Assembly (NCBI RefSeq): GCF_009863985.1
Contig: NZ_WEZT01000002.1
Span: 59,888 to 123,887, forward strand
DNA from: Furfurilactobacillus milii
GTDB taxonomy: Bacteria > Bacillota > Bacilli > Lactobacillales > Lactobacillaceae
Reading direction: 5' to 3'
Length of the DNA: 64,000 bases
The notes under the pieces are model-generated. The model did no database searches. It worked only from the letters and a program-made list of their open reading frames with translations, and was not told the origin of the DNA. The translations under genes were made by a program, and so were the position numbers. This document shows, piece by piece, positions 55,186-64,000 of the stretch. Within the stretch, counting starts at the first letter, position 1; every line of letters starts with the position of its first letter.

Positions 55186-57555
55186 ATGAATAAACGTGGG
55201 CTCACAACCCTCGAATTTGATAAAGTAAAAGAAAAAATGACCGGTATGTTAAGCTCGCCGATTGGTCATAGAGAGCTTGCTGAATTACAGCCGGCAACGG
55301 ATCCCAGTATCATTCAGCGACGTTTGGACGAAACAAAGGATGCCACGGACATTCTTAGGCTTAAAGGCGGTATTCCGTTGCCAGAACTGGCTGATTTGAC
55401 CCCGCACATGAAACGATTGGCCATTGACGCGGCCCTAAACGGAACTGAATTAGCTGCAGTTGGTCGTGTTTTGCAAACTGCAATGAGCGTCAGAACTTTC
55501 TTCAGTCAATTGGCGGAGGACGGAACTGAGCTGCGACAACTCAATGAGACGGCCAAACAAATTGTTGCATTGCCTGACCTAACGCGTCAGTTAAACACTG
55601 CGATTGAGCCAGATGGTCGGGTTAGTGATGCTGCAAGTGAGGAACTGGCCGCAATTCGTCGCCGCATTAAGAGCACCGAAGACCTAATTCGGTCTCGTAT
55701 GCAAAATTACGTTCGTGGCAAGCAGGCCCGGTATTTGAGTGAGCCAATTATCACGATGCGTAATGATCGTTACGTTGTTCCGGTCAAAACAGAGTATCGC
55801 GGACGTTTGGGCGGTGTCGTTCATGATGAAAGTCAATCCGGTCAAACCTTATATATTGAACCAGAAGATGTGGTGGACTTAAACAATCGTTTGCGACAGA
55901 GCCAGGTTCAGGAACGTAATGAAGAGGCCCGTATTTTACAAGAATTATCGGCCGTGCTAACACCACACCGTGAAGATATCTTGGCAAATGCGGATGTGTT
56001 GGGACATCTAGATTTTGTAAATGCTAAGGCCCGTTATGCGCATCAATTAAATGCGACAGAGCCACAATTGAGCATAGATGGACACATTAACTTAAGGCAA
56101 GCACGGCATCCATTATTAGATCCTGAAACAGCCGTACCTAATGACATCACACTTGGCGACGATTACGATGCGATCATTATCACCGGACCTAATACAGGCG
56201 GTAAAACGATTACTTTGAAAACATTGGGACTAAGCCAATTAATGGCGCAATCCGGCCTATTTATTCCGGCATTTGAGGGAAGTCATGTCGCTGTGTTTGA
56301 CAATGTTTTTGCTGATATTGGTGACGAGCAGTCCATTGAACAGTCGCTAAGTACGTTTAGCTCGCATATGGACAATTTGATTCAGATACTAAATCAAGCA
56401 ACGTCAAACAGTTTAGTGTTGGTAGACGAAATCGGCGCCGGGACGGATCCTAAAGAAGGCGCCGCGCTAGCGATTGCTATCCTAGATGCATTTGGAACGA
56501 TTGGCGCGGACGTGGTGGCCACTACCCACTATCCTGAATTAAAGGCTTATGGCTATGATCGGCCACGGACAACGAATGCTAGCATGGAGTTTGACGCGGA
56601 GACATTACAGCCAACTTATCGGTTACTATTAGGCATTCCAGGACGTTCAAATGCATTGGAAATTTCGCAGCGATTAGGATTGCGTTCAGATATTATCGCG
56701 GCGGCGCGTGAGTTGACGAGTCAAGATAGCCAAGATTTGAATGCGATGATTGGGGATCTTGTTGCCCAACGTAAACAAGCTACGGATGAGGCAGCTGCGT
56801 TGGCTGAACAATTAGCTGACGCGACAAAGTTACAGACCGAGTTGACTGCTCAATTTGATCGATTCACGGAGCAAAAAACGCATCAGCTGGATGTGGCAAA
56901 ACAAGAAGCAAATCACATTGTGGCAGATGCCAAGAAACAGTCCGACAAGATCATTCATCACCTGCGTCAAATGGAAGTGAAGCAGGGAGCTGGCGTTCGC
57001 GAGAACGAGCTCATTGACGCCCAAGGAAAGCTTAATGCGTTGAGACAAGATCCGTCACTGGCTAACAATAAAGTATTGGCACGTGCGAGAAAAAAGCATA
57101 CGTTCCATCCTGGGGATGCTGTGGTAGTCAAATCTTATGGCCAACATGGGACGATCAATCGTCAATTGAGTGCGCATGAATGGGAAGTTCAAATGGGTGC
57201 GCTTAAGATGAAAGTAGACGATTCAGATCTTGAAAAGTCTAATGAACCAACCGCCAATGAAAAGGAACAACGTGCCAGCCGTACAGCAGTTCATAGTAAT
57301 ATCGGTGCACGCGCGCAGGCACAATTAGACTTGCGGGGTCACCGTTACGATGCCGCAATGAGTGAAGTGGATCGCTTTATCGATTCAGCGTTGTTGGCTA
57401 ATCTTGGTGAGGTGACGATTGTCCATGGTAAAGGAACTGGTGCACTGCGCCAAGGAGTAACAGAGTATTTGCGGTCTAATCCGCGGGTCAAAAGCTTTGG
57501 TTTTGCACCAGCAAACGCCGGTGGTGATGGCGCAACCGTTGTCAAACTTGGTTAG
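55186..57555 (+). CDS. mutS2: endonuclease MutS2
   Basis: MutS-like ATPase fused to an Smr nuclease domain. It suppresses homologous recombination and, in Bacillus, splits collided ribosomes. The start ATG at 55186 (MNKRGLTTLEFDKVKEKM) is chosen over the overlapping TTG at 55183 because of family agreement. 789 residues. Walker A is ITGPNTGGKTITLKT (about 330-344), Walker B LVLVDEIGAGTDP, a coiled coil (about 515-630), a KOW-like region, and the Smr domain LDLRGHRYDAAM...IVHGKGTGALRQGV (about 710-760). Confidence 0.96.
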   Translation: MNKRGLTTLEFDKVKEKMTGMLSSPIGHRELAELQPATDPSIIQRRLDETKDATDILRLKGGIPLPELADLTPHMKRLAIDAALNGTELAAVGRVLQTAMSVRTFFSQLAEDGTELRQLNETAKQIVALPDLTRQLNTAIEPDGRVSDAASEELAAIRRRIKSTEDLIRSRMQNYVRGKQARYLSEPIITMRNDRYVVPVKTEYRGRLGGVVHDESQSGQTLYIEPEDVVDLNNRLRQSQVQERNEEARILQELSAVLTPHREDILANADVLGHLDFVNAKARYAHQLNATEPQLSIDGHINLRQARHPLLDPETAVPNDITLGDDYDAIIITGPNTGGKTITLKTLGLSQLMAQSGLFIPAFEGSHVAVFDNVFADIGDEQSIEQSLSTFSSHMDNLIQILNQATSNSLVLVDEIGAGTDPKEGAALAIAILDAFGTIGADVVATTHYPELKAYGYDRPRTTNASMEFDAETLQPTYRLLLGIPGRSNALEISQRLGLRSDIIAAARELTSQDSQDLNAMIGDLVAQRKQATDEAAALAEQLADATKLQTELTAQFDRFTEQKTHQLDVAKQEANHIVADAKKQSDKIIHHLRQMEVKQGAGVRENELIDAQGKLNALRQDPSLANNKVLARARKKHTFHPGDAVVVKSYGQHGTINRQLSAHEWEVQMGALKMKVDDSDLEKSNEPTANEKEQRASRTAVHSNIGARAQAQLDLRGHRYDAAMSEVDRFIDSALLANLGEVTIVHGKGTGALRQGVTEYLRSNPRVKSFGFAPANAGGDGATVVKLG

Positions 57556-57618
57556 TGAAGACAACTAAAGGCGTATTGACTGCGTGAAGTGGTCAGTTTG
57601 TAGAGATAAGCAAAAGAA

Positions 57619-57646
57619 TTGCGTGTTCCCCAAAAAAGAGTACACT
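57619..57646 (+). promoter_or_regulatory. trxA promoter
   Basis: TTGCGT (57619-57624), 16-base spacer, TACACT (57641-57646). Confidence 0.6.
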
Positions 57647-57689
57647 GTGTTTACGTACAAAAAGTTAGTGAACGGGAGGCTGAATGTTT

Positions 57690-58007
57690 ATGGCAGTTAA
57701 TGTAACAACAGACAAAACCTATGAGGCAGACACTAATAAAGGTGTTGCGGTAACCGATTTCTGGGCAACTTGGTGTGGACCATGTAAAATGCAATCACCA
57801 GTTGTGGAACAATTAGCAGACGAGATGGGTGATAAAGTTTCGTTTACAAAGATGGATGTGGATGAAAATCCTGACACACCATCAAAATTTGGAATCATGG
57901 GGATTCCAACGTTAATCGTCAAGAAAGACGGCAATGTTGTGGACACACTCGTGGGTTACCACACAAAGGAACAAATTCAAAAGACGCTAGCACAGTACAT
58001 GGCGTAG
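57690..58007 (+). CDS. trxA: thioredoxin
   Basis: General protein disulfide reductant, and probable electron donor for Tpx and MsrC in this window. The start ATG at 57690 lies 10 bases after GGGAGG; ATG 57684 is only 4 bases from it. 105 residues. Active site WCGPC with Cys29 and Cys32, the cis-proline loop GIPTLIVKKDG (about 72-82). Monocistronic between mutS2 and a strong terminator. Confidence 0.97.
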   Translation: MAVNVTTDKTYEADTNKGVAVTDFWATWCGPCKMQSPVVEQLADEMGDKVSFTKMDVDENPDTPSKFGIMGIPTLIVKKDGNVVDTLVGYHTKEQIQKTLAQYMA

Positions 58008-58039
58008 ATTCTCGCGTAATGTTCGCAAAGTGAGAATTT

Positions 58040-58086
58040 AGTGAGACTCCGACCACATCGTTATGTGGTTAGGGTCTTTTTTTGTG
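58040..58086 (+). terminator. trxA terminator
   Basis: AGACTCCGACCACAT pairs with ATGTGGTTAGGGTCT around CGTT (wobble and one mismatch), followed by T7. Confidence 0.88.
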
Positions 58087-58210
58087 TTTTCTGGTATGCT
58101 AGTCGATGTACCAAAATAGAGCCAGTCTAGTTTAAGACTTTTTTTAACAATGAATGGGGTCAAAATCGTTATACTGGAGATATTGGTACAAAGTGGAGGA
58201 CAGAGAAAAT

Positions 58211-58357
58211 ATGGCAAAGTTTAAAATATGGCTGAATCAGCCATGGGTCACATTTGTCTTACGGACTGCTTTTTATTTCGTGATTTTGTTATTGTTGATC
58301 TACTTATACAGTTACTCTGGCTTGAATCAGAGTAAGTTCATCTATAACGAATTCTAG
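58211..58357 (+). CDS. dltX: teichoic acid D-alanylation small membrane protein DltX
   Basis: 48-residue protein with one transmembrane helix (FVLRTAFYFVILLLLIYLYSYS, about 15-36) and a short external tail. The last residues GLNQSKFIYNEF carry the conserved DltX FIYNEF C terminus. The start ATG at 58211 follows GTGGAGG. DltX is a required part of the Dlt machinery and may accept or relay D-alanine through its C-terminal motif. A -10-like TATACT lies at 58170-58175. dltA follows after 21 bases. Confidence 0.93.
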   Translation: MAKFKIWLNQPWVTFVLRTAFYFVILLLLIYLYSYSGLNQSKFIYNEF

Positions 58358-58378
58358 AACGTGGGATGGAGGGAAATT

Positions 58379-59908
58379 ATGATTGATAATATGATTACCA
58401 CGATCGATAACTGGGCAGCAACGACCCCTGATGCCATTGTTTACAATGACATGGGGGAGACGCATACATATGCACAATTAAAACGTGCATCAGACGCCAT
58501 TGCTGCCTATTTGGACGGACTCAATCTACCTGCTAAATCACCGATTATCGTTTTCGGTGGTCAACAGTTTGCAATGATTGCCAGTTTTTTGGGCGCCGTT
58601 AAGGCTGGGCATGCGTACATTCCGGTGGATAAACATTCACCTAATGATCGGTTAACGATGATTGAGGATATTGCGCATCCAGCTGCAGTGATTGCTGTTG
58701 ATGCATTGCCAGTGGATGTTGGCGAACAACCTGTACTGACAGGTGATACGTTAAGTGACTTGCTCAGTGCACAAACTACAACTTACCAGTTGGCTCATCC
58801 TGTGGATGGTGATGACAATTACTACATTATCTTCACGTCAGGAACAACGGGAAAGCCCAAGGGTGTGCAAATCAGTCACACCAATTTGCTCAGTTATACA
58901 AACTGGATGCTTAGCGACGATTTTAAGCTGGCTCAAAATCCAGTAACGTTGGCACAGCCGCCATATTCGTTTGATTTATCCGTTATGGATTGGGCACCAA
59001 CACTGGCTCTGGGTGGTACTTTAATGGCACTGCCAAAACAGGTGACGGATAATTTCAAACAGTTGTTTGAAACATTGCCGACAATGAACTTGAATGTGTT
59101 TGTCTCGACGCCATCGTTTGCTGACATTTGTCTGTTAGAACCGACATTTGACGAACAGCATTTGCCAGATTTGAGTCACTTTCTGTTTTGTGGTGAAGAG
59201 CTGACTGTTTCTACTGCGAAAAATTTACGGGCGCGCTTTCCGCATGCGCACATTTTCAACACTTATGGGCCAACTGAAACGACAGTTGCCGTTACTGGCG
59301 TTGAAATAACCGATGCGCTGATCGAAAAAGGGCGTTTGCCAATTGGCACGGTTAAGTCTGACACCCAGATTCGCATCGTCGATGATGAAAACAAGACATT
59401 GCCTGCTGGTACGAACGGCGAAATCATTATTAGTGGACCAAGTGTTTCTAAGGGTTATCTTAATAACCCAGAAAAAACTGAAAAAGCATTCTTTACAGAA
59501 GATGGTCGCTCAGCCTATCATTCTGGTGATCTTGGCTTTCTTGATGAAGACGGCATGTTGCATTACTTAGGTCGCATAGACTTTCAAATCAAATTACATG
59601 GCTACCGAATCGAACTGGAAGAGGTTAATCATTATCTTGACGCCAATAAGTGGATCAAACAGGCTGTGGCAGTGCCAAAGTATGATAACAACCACAAAGT
59701 GAGTCAAATGTGGGCGTACATTGTCCCGAATTCAAAGGACGACTTTAAGAACGATCTTCAACGAACAACGGCGATTAAACAGGAACTGAAAGATGTCATG
59801 ATGGATTATATGGTTCCTAACCGTTTTGTGTACAAGGACAGCCTGCCATTGACAGCAAACGGGAAGGTCGACATTAAATCGATTATTGCCGAGGTGAACC
59901 CTGCATGA
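58379..59908 (+). CDS. dltA: D-alanine--[D-alanyl carrier protein] ligase
   Basis: Adenylates D-alanine and loads it on DltC in the cytosol. The start ATG at 58379 (MIDNMITTIDNWAATTPDAI) follows GGAGGG. 509 residues. ANL adenylation motifs: YIIFTSGTTGKPKGVQISHTN (about 147-167), NTYGPTETTVAVTG (about 294-307), YHSGDLGFLDEDG, GRIDFQIKLHGYRIELEEVN and the catalytic Lys in LTANGKVD (about 494-501). Its stop overlaps dltB by 4 bases. Confidence 0.97.
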   Translation: MIDNMITTIDNWAATTPDAIVYNDMGETHTYAQLKRASDAIAAYLDGLNLPAKSPIIVFGGQQFAMIASFLGAVKAGHAYIPVDKHSPNDRLTMIEDIAHPAAVIAVDALPVDVGEQPVLTGDTLSDLLSAQTTTYQLAHPVDGDDNYYIIFTSGTTGKPKGVQISHTNLLSYTNWMLSDDFKLAQNPVTLAQPPYSFDLSVMDWAPTLALGGTLMALPKQVTDNFKQLFETLPTMNLNVFVSTPSFADICLLEPTFDEQHLPDLSHFLFCGEELTVSTAKNLRARFPHAHIFNTYGPTETTVAVTGVEITDALIEKGRLPIGTVKSDTQIRIVDDENKTLPAGTNGEIIISGPSVSKGYLNNPEKTEKAFFTEDGRSAYHSGDLGFLDEDGMLHYLGRIDFQIKLHGYRIELEEVNHYLDANKWIKQAVAVPKYDNNHKVSQMWAYIVPNSKDDFKNDLQRTTAIKQELKDVMMDYMVPNRFVYKDSLPLTANGKVDIKSIIAEVNPA

Positions 59909-61113
59909 TTAATTTAGAGCCATATGGGAATCCCCAATACTTTGTTTATCTGCTGATTGGGTTAATCCCGCTAATGATCGGTTTGTACCATGGTCATCGC
60001 TGGCGTTGGTACCAAAGTGCCGTGTCGCTTGTTTTTATCTTTTTGATGTTTGATAGTCAGAAGTGGCAACAAGGTGTGGCACTGATTGGCTTCGTGATTT
60101 GGGAGTGGCTCATGGTCGGCGGTTATATGGCCTATCGTAAAAAAGCCAATAATCGGTGGATCTTTTACGGCGCATTTTTATTGAGTATTGTGCCATTGCT
60201 GTTTGTTAAAATTACGCCCGCCATCAATCCTGGACATACTTCTTTATTTGGATTTTTGGGGATTAGCTATTTAACCTTTAGGTCAGTTGGGATGATCATG
60301 GAAATGCGGGATGGCATTATTAAAGAATTCCATCCGATGCTGTTTCTTGAGTTCTTACTGTTTATGCCAACCATTTCGTCGGGACCAATTGATCGGTACA
60401 GACGTTGGCTTGATGATTATCAAAAAGTTCCCGATCGTGAAAAATATGTTGGCATGATTGAAAAGGCCGTGCATTACATTTTCTTGGGCTTTATGTATAA
60501 GTTTTTATTAGCCTATTTATTTGGTACCATGCTTGTACCAAAGCTGGAAATGTTAACGTTGCGCTACGGTGGAACAGGCTTCTCATGGCCATTAGTTGGG
60601 GTAATGTACGCATGGTCAATGTATTTGTTCTTTGATTTTGCCGGATATTCATTATTCGCTGTTGCCATCTCATATTTGATGGGCATCGAAACACCGATGA
60701 ACTTTAACCGGCCATTCAAGTCTCATAACTTGAAGGATTTCTGGAATCGTTGGCACATGACGCTATCATTCTGGTTTCGTGATTTTGTCTTCATGCGATT
60801 AGTTTTTGCCATGATGAAAAACAAGATTTTTAAGAGCCGGGTAACGGTCAGCAATGTTGCCTATATTTTTAACATGTTAATCATGGGGTTCTGGCATGGG
60901 GTAACTTGGTATTACATTGCTTATGGGTTACTACATGGTGTCGGACTAGTCGTCAACGATTGGTGGCTACGCTTTAAGAAGAAGCATCGTGAGAGTATTC
61001 CGCACAATAAACTGACGGAAGCATTTGCGATTTTTCTGACGTTCAACTTCGTTTGTTTTAGTTTCTTGCTCTTCTCTGGATTCTTGAGCAAACTTTGGTT
61101 CGGTCATTATTAA
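59905..61113 (+). CDS. dltB: MBOAT-family D-alanyl transferase DltB
   Basis: Multipass membrane O-acyltransferase that passes D-alanine across the membrane. 402 residues with about 11-13 helices. MBOAT features: YLTFRSVGMIMEMRDG, FMPTISSGPIDRYRRW, NRPFKSHNLKDFWNRWHMTLSFWFRDF, and the catalytic His in MGFWHGVTWYYIAYGLLHG (about 331-349). Start ATG overlaps the dltA stop. dltC follows after 63 bases. Confidence 0.97.
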   Translation: MINLEPYGNPQYFVYLLIGLIPLMIGLYHGHRWRWYQSAVSLVFIFLMFDSQKWQQGVALIGFVIWEWLMVGGYMAYRKKANNRWIFYGAFLLSIVPLLFVKITPAINPGHTSLFGFLGISYLTFRSVGMIMEMRDGIIKEFHPMLFLEFLLFMPTISSGPIDRYRRWLDDYQKVPDREKYVGMIEKAVHYIFLGFMYKFLLAYLFGTMLVPKLEMLTLRYGGTGFSWPLVGVMYAWSMYLFFDFAGYSLFAVAISYLMGIETPMNFNRPFKSHNLKDFWNRWHMTLSFWFRDFVFMRLVFAMMKNKIFKSRVTVSNVAYIFNMLIMGFWHGVTWYYIAYGLLHGVGLVVNDWWLRFKKKHRESIPHNKLTEAFAIFLTFNFVCFSFLLFSGFLSKLWFGHY

Positions 61114-61176
61114 ACCAAGTGATTTAATTTAGTAACACGTTGTTATTGCTAGCTAATTACAGGAGGAAAACTAATT

Positions 61177-61413
61177 ATGGATGTTAAAGAAACGGTTATT
61201 TCAATTTTGAACGACTTAACAGGGAACGATGTTTCGGAAGATATGGACACAAACTTATTTGATTCTGGTTTGATGGATTCAATGGGTTCAGTTCAGTTGT
61301 TACTCGAATTACAAAGTCAGTTAGGTGTTAACGTACCTGTATCTGAATTTGTTCGTAGCGAATGGGACACACCTAACAAAATTGTGACTAAGGTGGAAGG
61401 ACTTGTAGACTAA
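61177..61413 (+). CDS. dltC: D-alanyl carrier protein
   Basis: 78-residue acyl-carrier-like protein that carries D-alanine as a thioester on phosphopantetheine. The attachment serine is Ser35 in [11 protein letters not shown]. Acidic four-helix fold. ATG start with a strong AGGAGGA site. dltD starts 2 bases after the stop, so the two are coupled. Confidence 0.97.
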   Translation: MDVKETVISILNDLTGNDVSEDMDTNLFDSGLMDSMGSVQLLLELQSQLGVNVPVSEFVRSEWDTPNKIVTKVEGLVD

Positions 61414-61415
61414 TC

Positions 61416-62690
61416 ATGAATTCCTCGAAACGACTTTGGTTGATTATCGGCCCGGTCATTACGGCATTCATCATTTTACTTTTGCTATTACTTTCGCCAA
61501 TTAACTTTGCTCACAACTCGGCGGAAACGGAGCGTCGTGCGGCGGTTTCATTAGCACCACAAGTTTTTAAGGGCCGTCAGATTAAAAAGCAGGCGTTGGC
61601 TGGTAAGTACGTGCCATTTTTTGGCTCTAGTGAGCTGTCACGGATGGATCCATTGCATCCATCTGTTTTGGCGCAAAAGTATCACCGTAATTACCGTCCG
61701 TTTTTGCTCGGTGCGGCCGGTACACAATCGTTAACACAGTATTATTCGATGCAAACGATTGACACTCAGATGAAAAATAAAAAAGCAGTGTTTATTATTT
61801 CTCCTCAGTGGTTTGTGCCACAGGGTGCCCGTCCGGATGCTTTTGGATTCTACTATTCCAAGCTTCAGACCGTCGATTGGCTCCAACAAATTCAGAATAC
61901 GAAAATGAATCGGTATGCAGCCCAAAGATTGTTAGAGATGCCTTCCGGTCATTCAGACCATGCAATTGCTCAAATGTTACGTAAAGTGGCTAAGGGCAAG
62001 CCGTTATCAAATTACAATCGTCTTCAATTATCCGTTAGTGCTTTGATTTTATCTCATGAAGATCAACTTTTCTCCGATTATCGTTTAGGGCATAACTTGA
62101 GTAAGATTGATAAAGGCGTCAAGCAATTGCCAGATTCCCAAAGTTATGCTGCACTCGACAAAACGGCAACCACGTTGGGTAAAGAGAACACAACCAATAA
62201 TTCACTGGGTATCAAGAATAGTTTTTACAGTAATCGTTTACGTGGTCATGTTGCAGAGCTAAAGGGTGAACAGGCTAAGTTTGATTACCGAAAATCTCCT
62301 GAATACAGTGATTTTGAGCTGGTACTGAATCAGTTCGCACAAACGCATACGGATGTCCTGTTCATCTTGCCACCAATCAATGAGCGGTGGGCCAAATATA
62401 CGGGACTGAATCGTGAGATGATCGACCAAACGAACAATAAGATCAAGCAGCAATTGTCCTCACAAGGCTTCAATAATGTGCTGGATTTGAGCCAGGATGG
62501 CGGTCAACCATACTTTATGGAAGACACGATTCACTTAGGCTGGCGTGGTTGGGTTGCTGTGGATGAGGGTGTTCGTCCATTCATGGCTAACAAACAGGCT
62601 AAACCGAAGTATCACATCAATACACGTTACTACTCAAAAGACTGGCAACAGTTGGATCCAACAGCACAAAATTTGACCAGCTTTAAGTAG
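61416..62690 (+). CDS. dltD: D-alanyl-lipoteichoic acid biosynthesis protein DltD
   Basis: Membrane-anchored SGNH-like protein that completes D-alanine transfer to teichoic acids outside the cell. 424 residues. One N-terminal transmembrane helix (LWLIIGPVITAFIILLLLLLSPI, about 7-29). The nucleophile Ser is in PFFGSSELSRMDPLHPS (about 67-83) and the Asp-His pair in MEDTIHLGWRGWVAVD (about 368-383). Last gene of dltXABCD, followed by a bidirectional terminator. Confidence 0.96.
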   Translation: MNSSKRLWLIIGPVITAFIILLLLLLSPINFAHNSAETERRAAVSLAPQVFKGRQIKKQALAGKYVPFFGSSELSRMDPLHPSVLAQKYHRNYRPFLLGAAGTQSLTQYYSMQTIDTQMKNKKAVFIISPQWFVPQGARPDAFGFYYSKLQTVDWLQQIQNTKMNRYAAQRLLEMPSGHSDHAIAQMLRKVAKGKPLSNYNRLQLSVSALILSHEDQLFSDYRLGHNLSKIDKGVKQLPDSQSYAALDKTATTLGKENTTNNSLGIKNSFYSNRLRGHVAELKGEQAKFDYRKSPEYSDFELVLNQFAQTHTDVLFILPPINERWAKYTGLNREMIDQTNNKIKQQLSSQGFNNVLDLSQDGGQPYFMEDTIHLGWRGWVAVDEGVRPFMANKQAKPKYHINTRYYSKDWQQLDPTAQNLTSFK

Positions 62691-62760
62691 TTAGGGTTTT
62701 GTGTGAGTAATGCGCATTTTGATGTTTTAAAAGTATTTTTAGACTAAAGTAATTAGTCGT

Positions 62761-62802
62761 AAAAAAACACTTCAGTCCATAATGGATTTGAAGTGTTTTT
62801 TC
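62761..62802. terminator. bidirectional terminator between dltD and yslB
   Basis: AAAAACACTTCA plus GTCCA pairs with TGGAT plus TTGAAGTGTTTTT around TAA (near-perfect). It is flanked by A-runs on one side and T-runs on the other, so it can stop both convergent genes. Confidence 0.85.
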
Positions 62803-62908
62803 GTACATAGATGCCAGCTGACATCGTTTTTGAATTATTAAATCATAAAAAAGTAATCTTAAATCATGGGCAATAGAGGCACATGTGGCAGGCACTTTGA
62901 GTTCACAG

Positions 62909-63418
62909 TTATTTTGACTGTTCCGCGTTAGTGGTATTTTCACTATTGATCTTTAAGCTCGGTACTCTGGCAGCAACTTCACCGACGATGTTTTTTGGAT
63001 CACTCTGAATGATAAACGTCACATGGTCTTTATGAATTTCATCAACGGTGCCTTCAGTGGCAGCACCAGTAATGATCTCGATTTCTTGGGCGAGAAAACC
63101 GGCCTCAAAGTCGAAACTTGCTTCCGGATAGGCAGCTAACCGATGACTGACTGCTGGACCGTTTAGTTCAAAACGTTGTTGTTTGCGACCACCGTGGGTT
63201 TGAACCAGCCGACCAAAATTAAGTTGTGTGAACAAAGTGGTAATGGCCTGTTCTTCTGAAAGAGGATTTTGACGCGCCATTTGGCGACCAATCCAATAAA
63301 GAATGGTGAGCTGATCACTCCCCAGAATAGCGGGAAGCACTTCATCGCGTATGAAGCCAGCGCCGAGTGCAGACACTGCGGGCTGTTGTAAAAGTTTATT
63401 ATAGGTTGATTGGTCCAT
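62909..63418 (-). CDS. yslB: YslB family protein (DUF2507)
   Basis: 169-residue protein of the YslB/DUF2507 family. The core LRDEVLPAILGS-like block (AGFIRDEVLPAILGSDQLTILYWIGRQMAR, about 20-49) and FDFEAGFLAQEIEI (about 101-114) fit the family. The function is unknown. Start ATG with AAGGAGA, divergent from murI. In Bacillus yslB also neighbours a glutamate racemase gene. Confidence 0.85.
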   Translation of the reverse strand: MDQSTYNKLLQQPAVSALGAGFIRDEVLPAILGSDQLTILYWIGRQMARQNPLSEEQAITTLFTQLNFGRLVQTHGGRKQQRFELNGPAVSHRLAAYPEASFDFEAGFLAQEIEIITGAATEGTVDEIHKDHVTFIIQSDPKNIVGEVAARVPSLKINSENTTNAEQSK

Positions 63419-63545
63419 GACTGGTCTCCTTAAAATACATAATTACCTTAATTATAGCCTTGCGGCGGCAAACTTTCATCCGTCAAAAAAGACTGGACAG
63501 AAGTTTTCAGACTGCATGCTTGAAAAAGACCACAGAAAGCGTCAT

Positions 63546-63553
63546 GCTATAGT
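63546..63553 (+). promoter_or_regulatory. murI promoter (extended -10)
   Basis: TGCTATAGT forms an extended -10 (TATAGT at 63548-63553). The nearest -35-like TTGAAA is too far upstream (22-base spacer). Confidence 0.45.
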
Positions 63554-63610
63554 TTCAAGTTTTTTAGAGAACGGCAAAAGGTACGAAAACATAAAGGGGC
63601 GTTTGTCATT

Positions 63611-64000
63611 ATGGTTGAAATGGATAAAACTCGGTTGCGGGCAGATTTGCCAATTGGCTTTTTAGATTCTGGTGTCGGCGGTTTAACGGTGGTTAAGCAA
63701 GCGTTACGTCAATTGCCCAACGAGACGATCCGCTTTATTGGTGATCAAGCTCGATTGCCTTATGGGCCACGACCCGCTGAACAGGTTGTCGATTTTACTT
63801 GGCAGATGGTTCATTTTCTGGAAAAGCAAGGCATTAAAATGCTGGTCATTGCTTGCAATACCGCAACCGCTGCCGCACTACCAGATCTGCAAAAGAAAAT
63901 GACGATTCCCGTTATTGGTGTGATTAATCCAGGTTCCAAGGCGGCCATCAAGGCTTCCAAAAACGGCCATATTGGGGTTATTGCGACAGAGGGAACAGTC
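63611..64000 (+). CDS. murI: glutamate racemase, N-terminal part (cut by window edge)
   Basis: Makes D-glutamate for peptidoglycan. The start ATG at 63611 follows AAAGGGGC. 130 codons are visible of an expected 265-270. Motifs: [18 protein letters not shown] (catalytic-site Asp and Ser, about residues 16-33), RLPYGPRP, and the first catalytic cysteine in [13 protein letters not shown] (about 77-89). The rest of the gene is outside the window. Confidence 0.95.
   Translation, partial: MVEMDKTRLRADLPIGFLDSGVGGLTVVKQALRQLPNETIRFIGDQARLPYGPRPAEQVVDFTWQMVHFLEKQGIKMLVIACNTATAAALPDLQKKMTIPVIGVINPGSKAAIKASKNGHIGVIATEGTV

Noticed and set aside
62683-62943. 86-codon minus-strand reading frame after dltD
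   Set aside because: It runs through the bidirectional terminator and overlaps the end of yslB; no ribosome binding site and no recognisable sequence.

Overview
The window is about 64 kb of chromosome from a low-GC Gram-positive bacterium of the Lactobacillaceae. This rests on gene order (rarA-6S RNA, rpsD-msrC-ezrA-nifZ-thiI, valS-folC-radC-mreBCD, ymfF-ymfH-rodZ-pgsA-cinA-recA, mutS-mutL-ruvA-ruvB, alaS-ireB-ruvX-yrzB, mutS2-trxA, dltXABCD, yslB-murI), frequent TTG/GTG starts, strong AGGAGG ribosome binding sites, three T-box leaders and a maltose phosphorylase. The genus cannot be fixed from the sequence alone. Most of the window is conserved housekeeping DNA. No CRISPR array, prophage, tRNA or rRNA gene was seen.

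Layout. 1-4.1 kb: the 3' end of an IS30-type transposase gene, then a minus-strand block holding a small membrane protein, 6S RNA, rarA, yueI, rpsD with its leader, and msrC. 4.3-8.8 kb: ezrA and the tRNA-thiolation pair nifZ-thiI. 8.8-13.7 kb: a maltose locus of a LacI-type regulator, an MFS permease and maltose phosphorylase, with two operators over the permease promoter. 14-22.5 kb: tpx, T-box-valS, folC, a short radC, mreB, a folded intergenic RNA candidate, mreC and mreD. 22.5-25.5 kb: an ABC amino-acid importer behind a histidine-specific T-box whose 3' half is duplicated, followed by a collapsed IS30 remnant. 25.6-32.6 kb: the two M16 peptidase-like genes, rodZ, pgsA, cinA and LexA-controlled recA. 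32.7-37.4 kb: two ABC export/resistance modules (BceAB-like and YtrA-like) lying between recA and rny. 37.5-50 kb: rny, mutS, mutL, ruvA, ruvB, yajC, LexA-controlled dinB, nrnA and cshB. 50-58 kb: T-box-alaS, ireB, ruvX, yrzB, cvpA, mutS2 and trxA. 58-62.7 kb: dltXABCD for D-alanylation of teichoic acids. The end holds yslB (minus strand) and the 5' part of murI.

The genes form three main themes: cell envelope and division (ezrA, mreBCD, rodZ, pgsA, dlt, murI), genome maintenance (rarA, recA, mutSL, ruvAB, ruvX, dinB, mutS2) and RNA or translation (rpsD, valS, alaS, rny, nrnA, cshB, thiI, 6S RNA). The most interesting non-coding signals are a three-way-junction RNA candidate between mreB and mreC, the partly duplicated histidine T-box, a 19-base leader motif shared by the maltose phosphorylase and ruvB leaders (with an 11-base core complementary to 6S RNA), and a 166-bp MITE-like IS30 remnant. 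Gene losses relative to usual neighbourhoods (minCD, queA-tgt, pgmB) are also noted.
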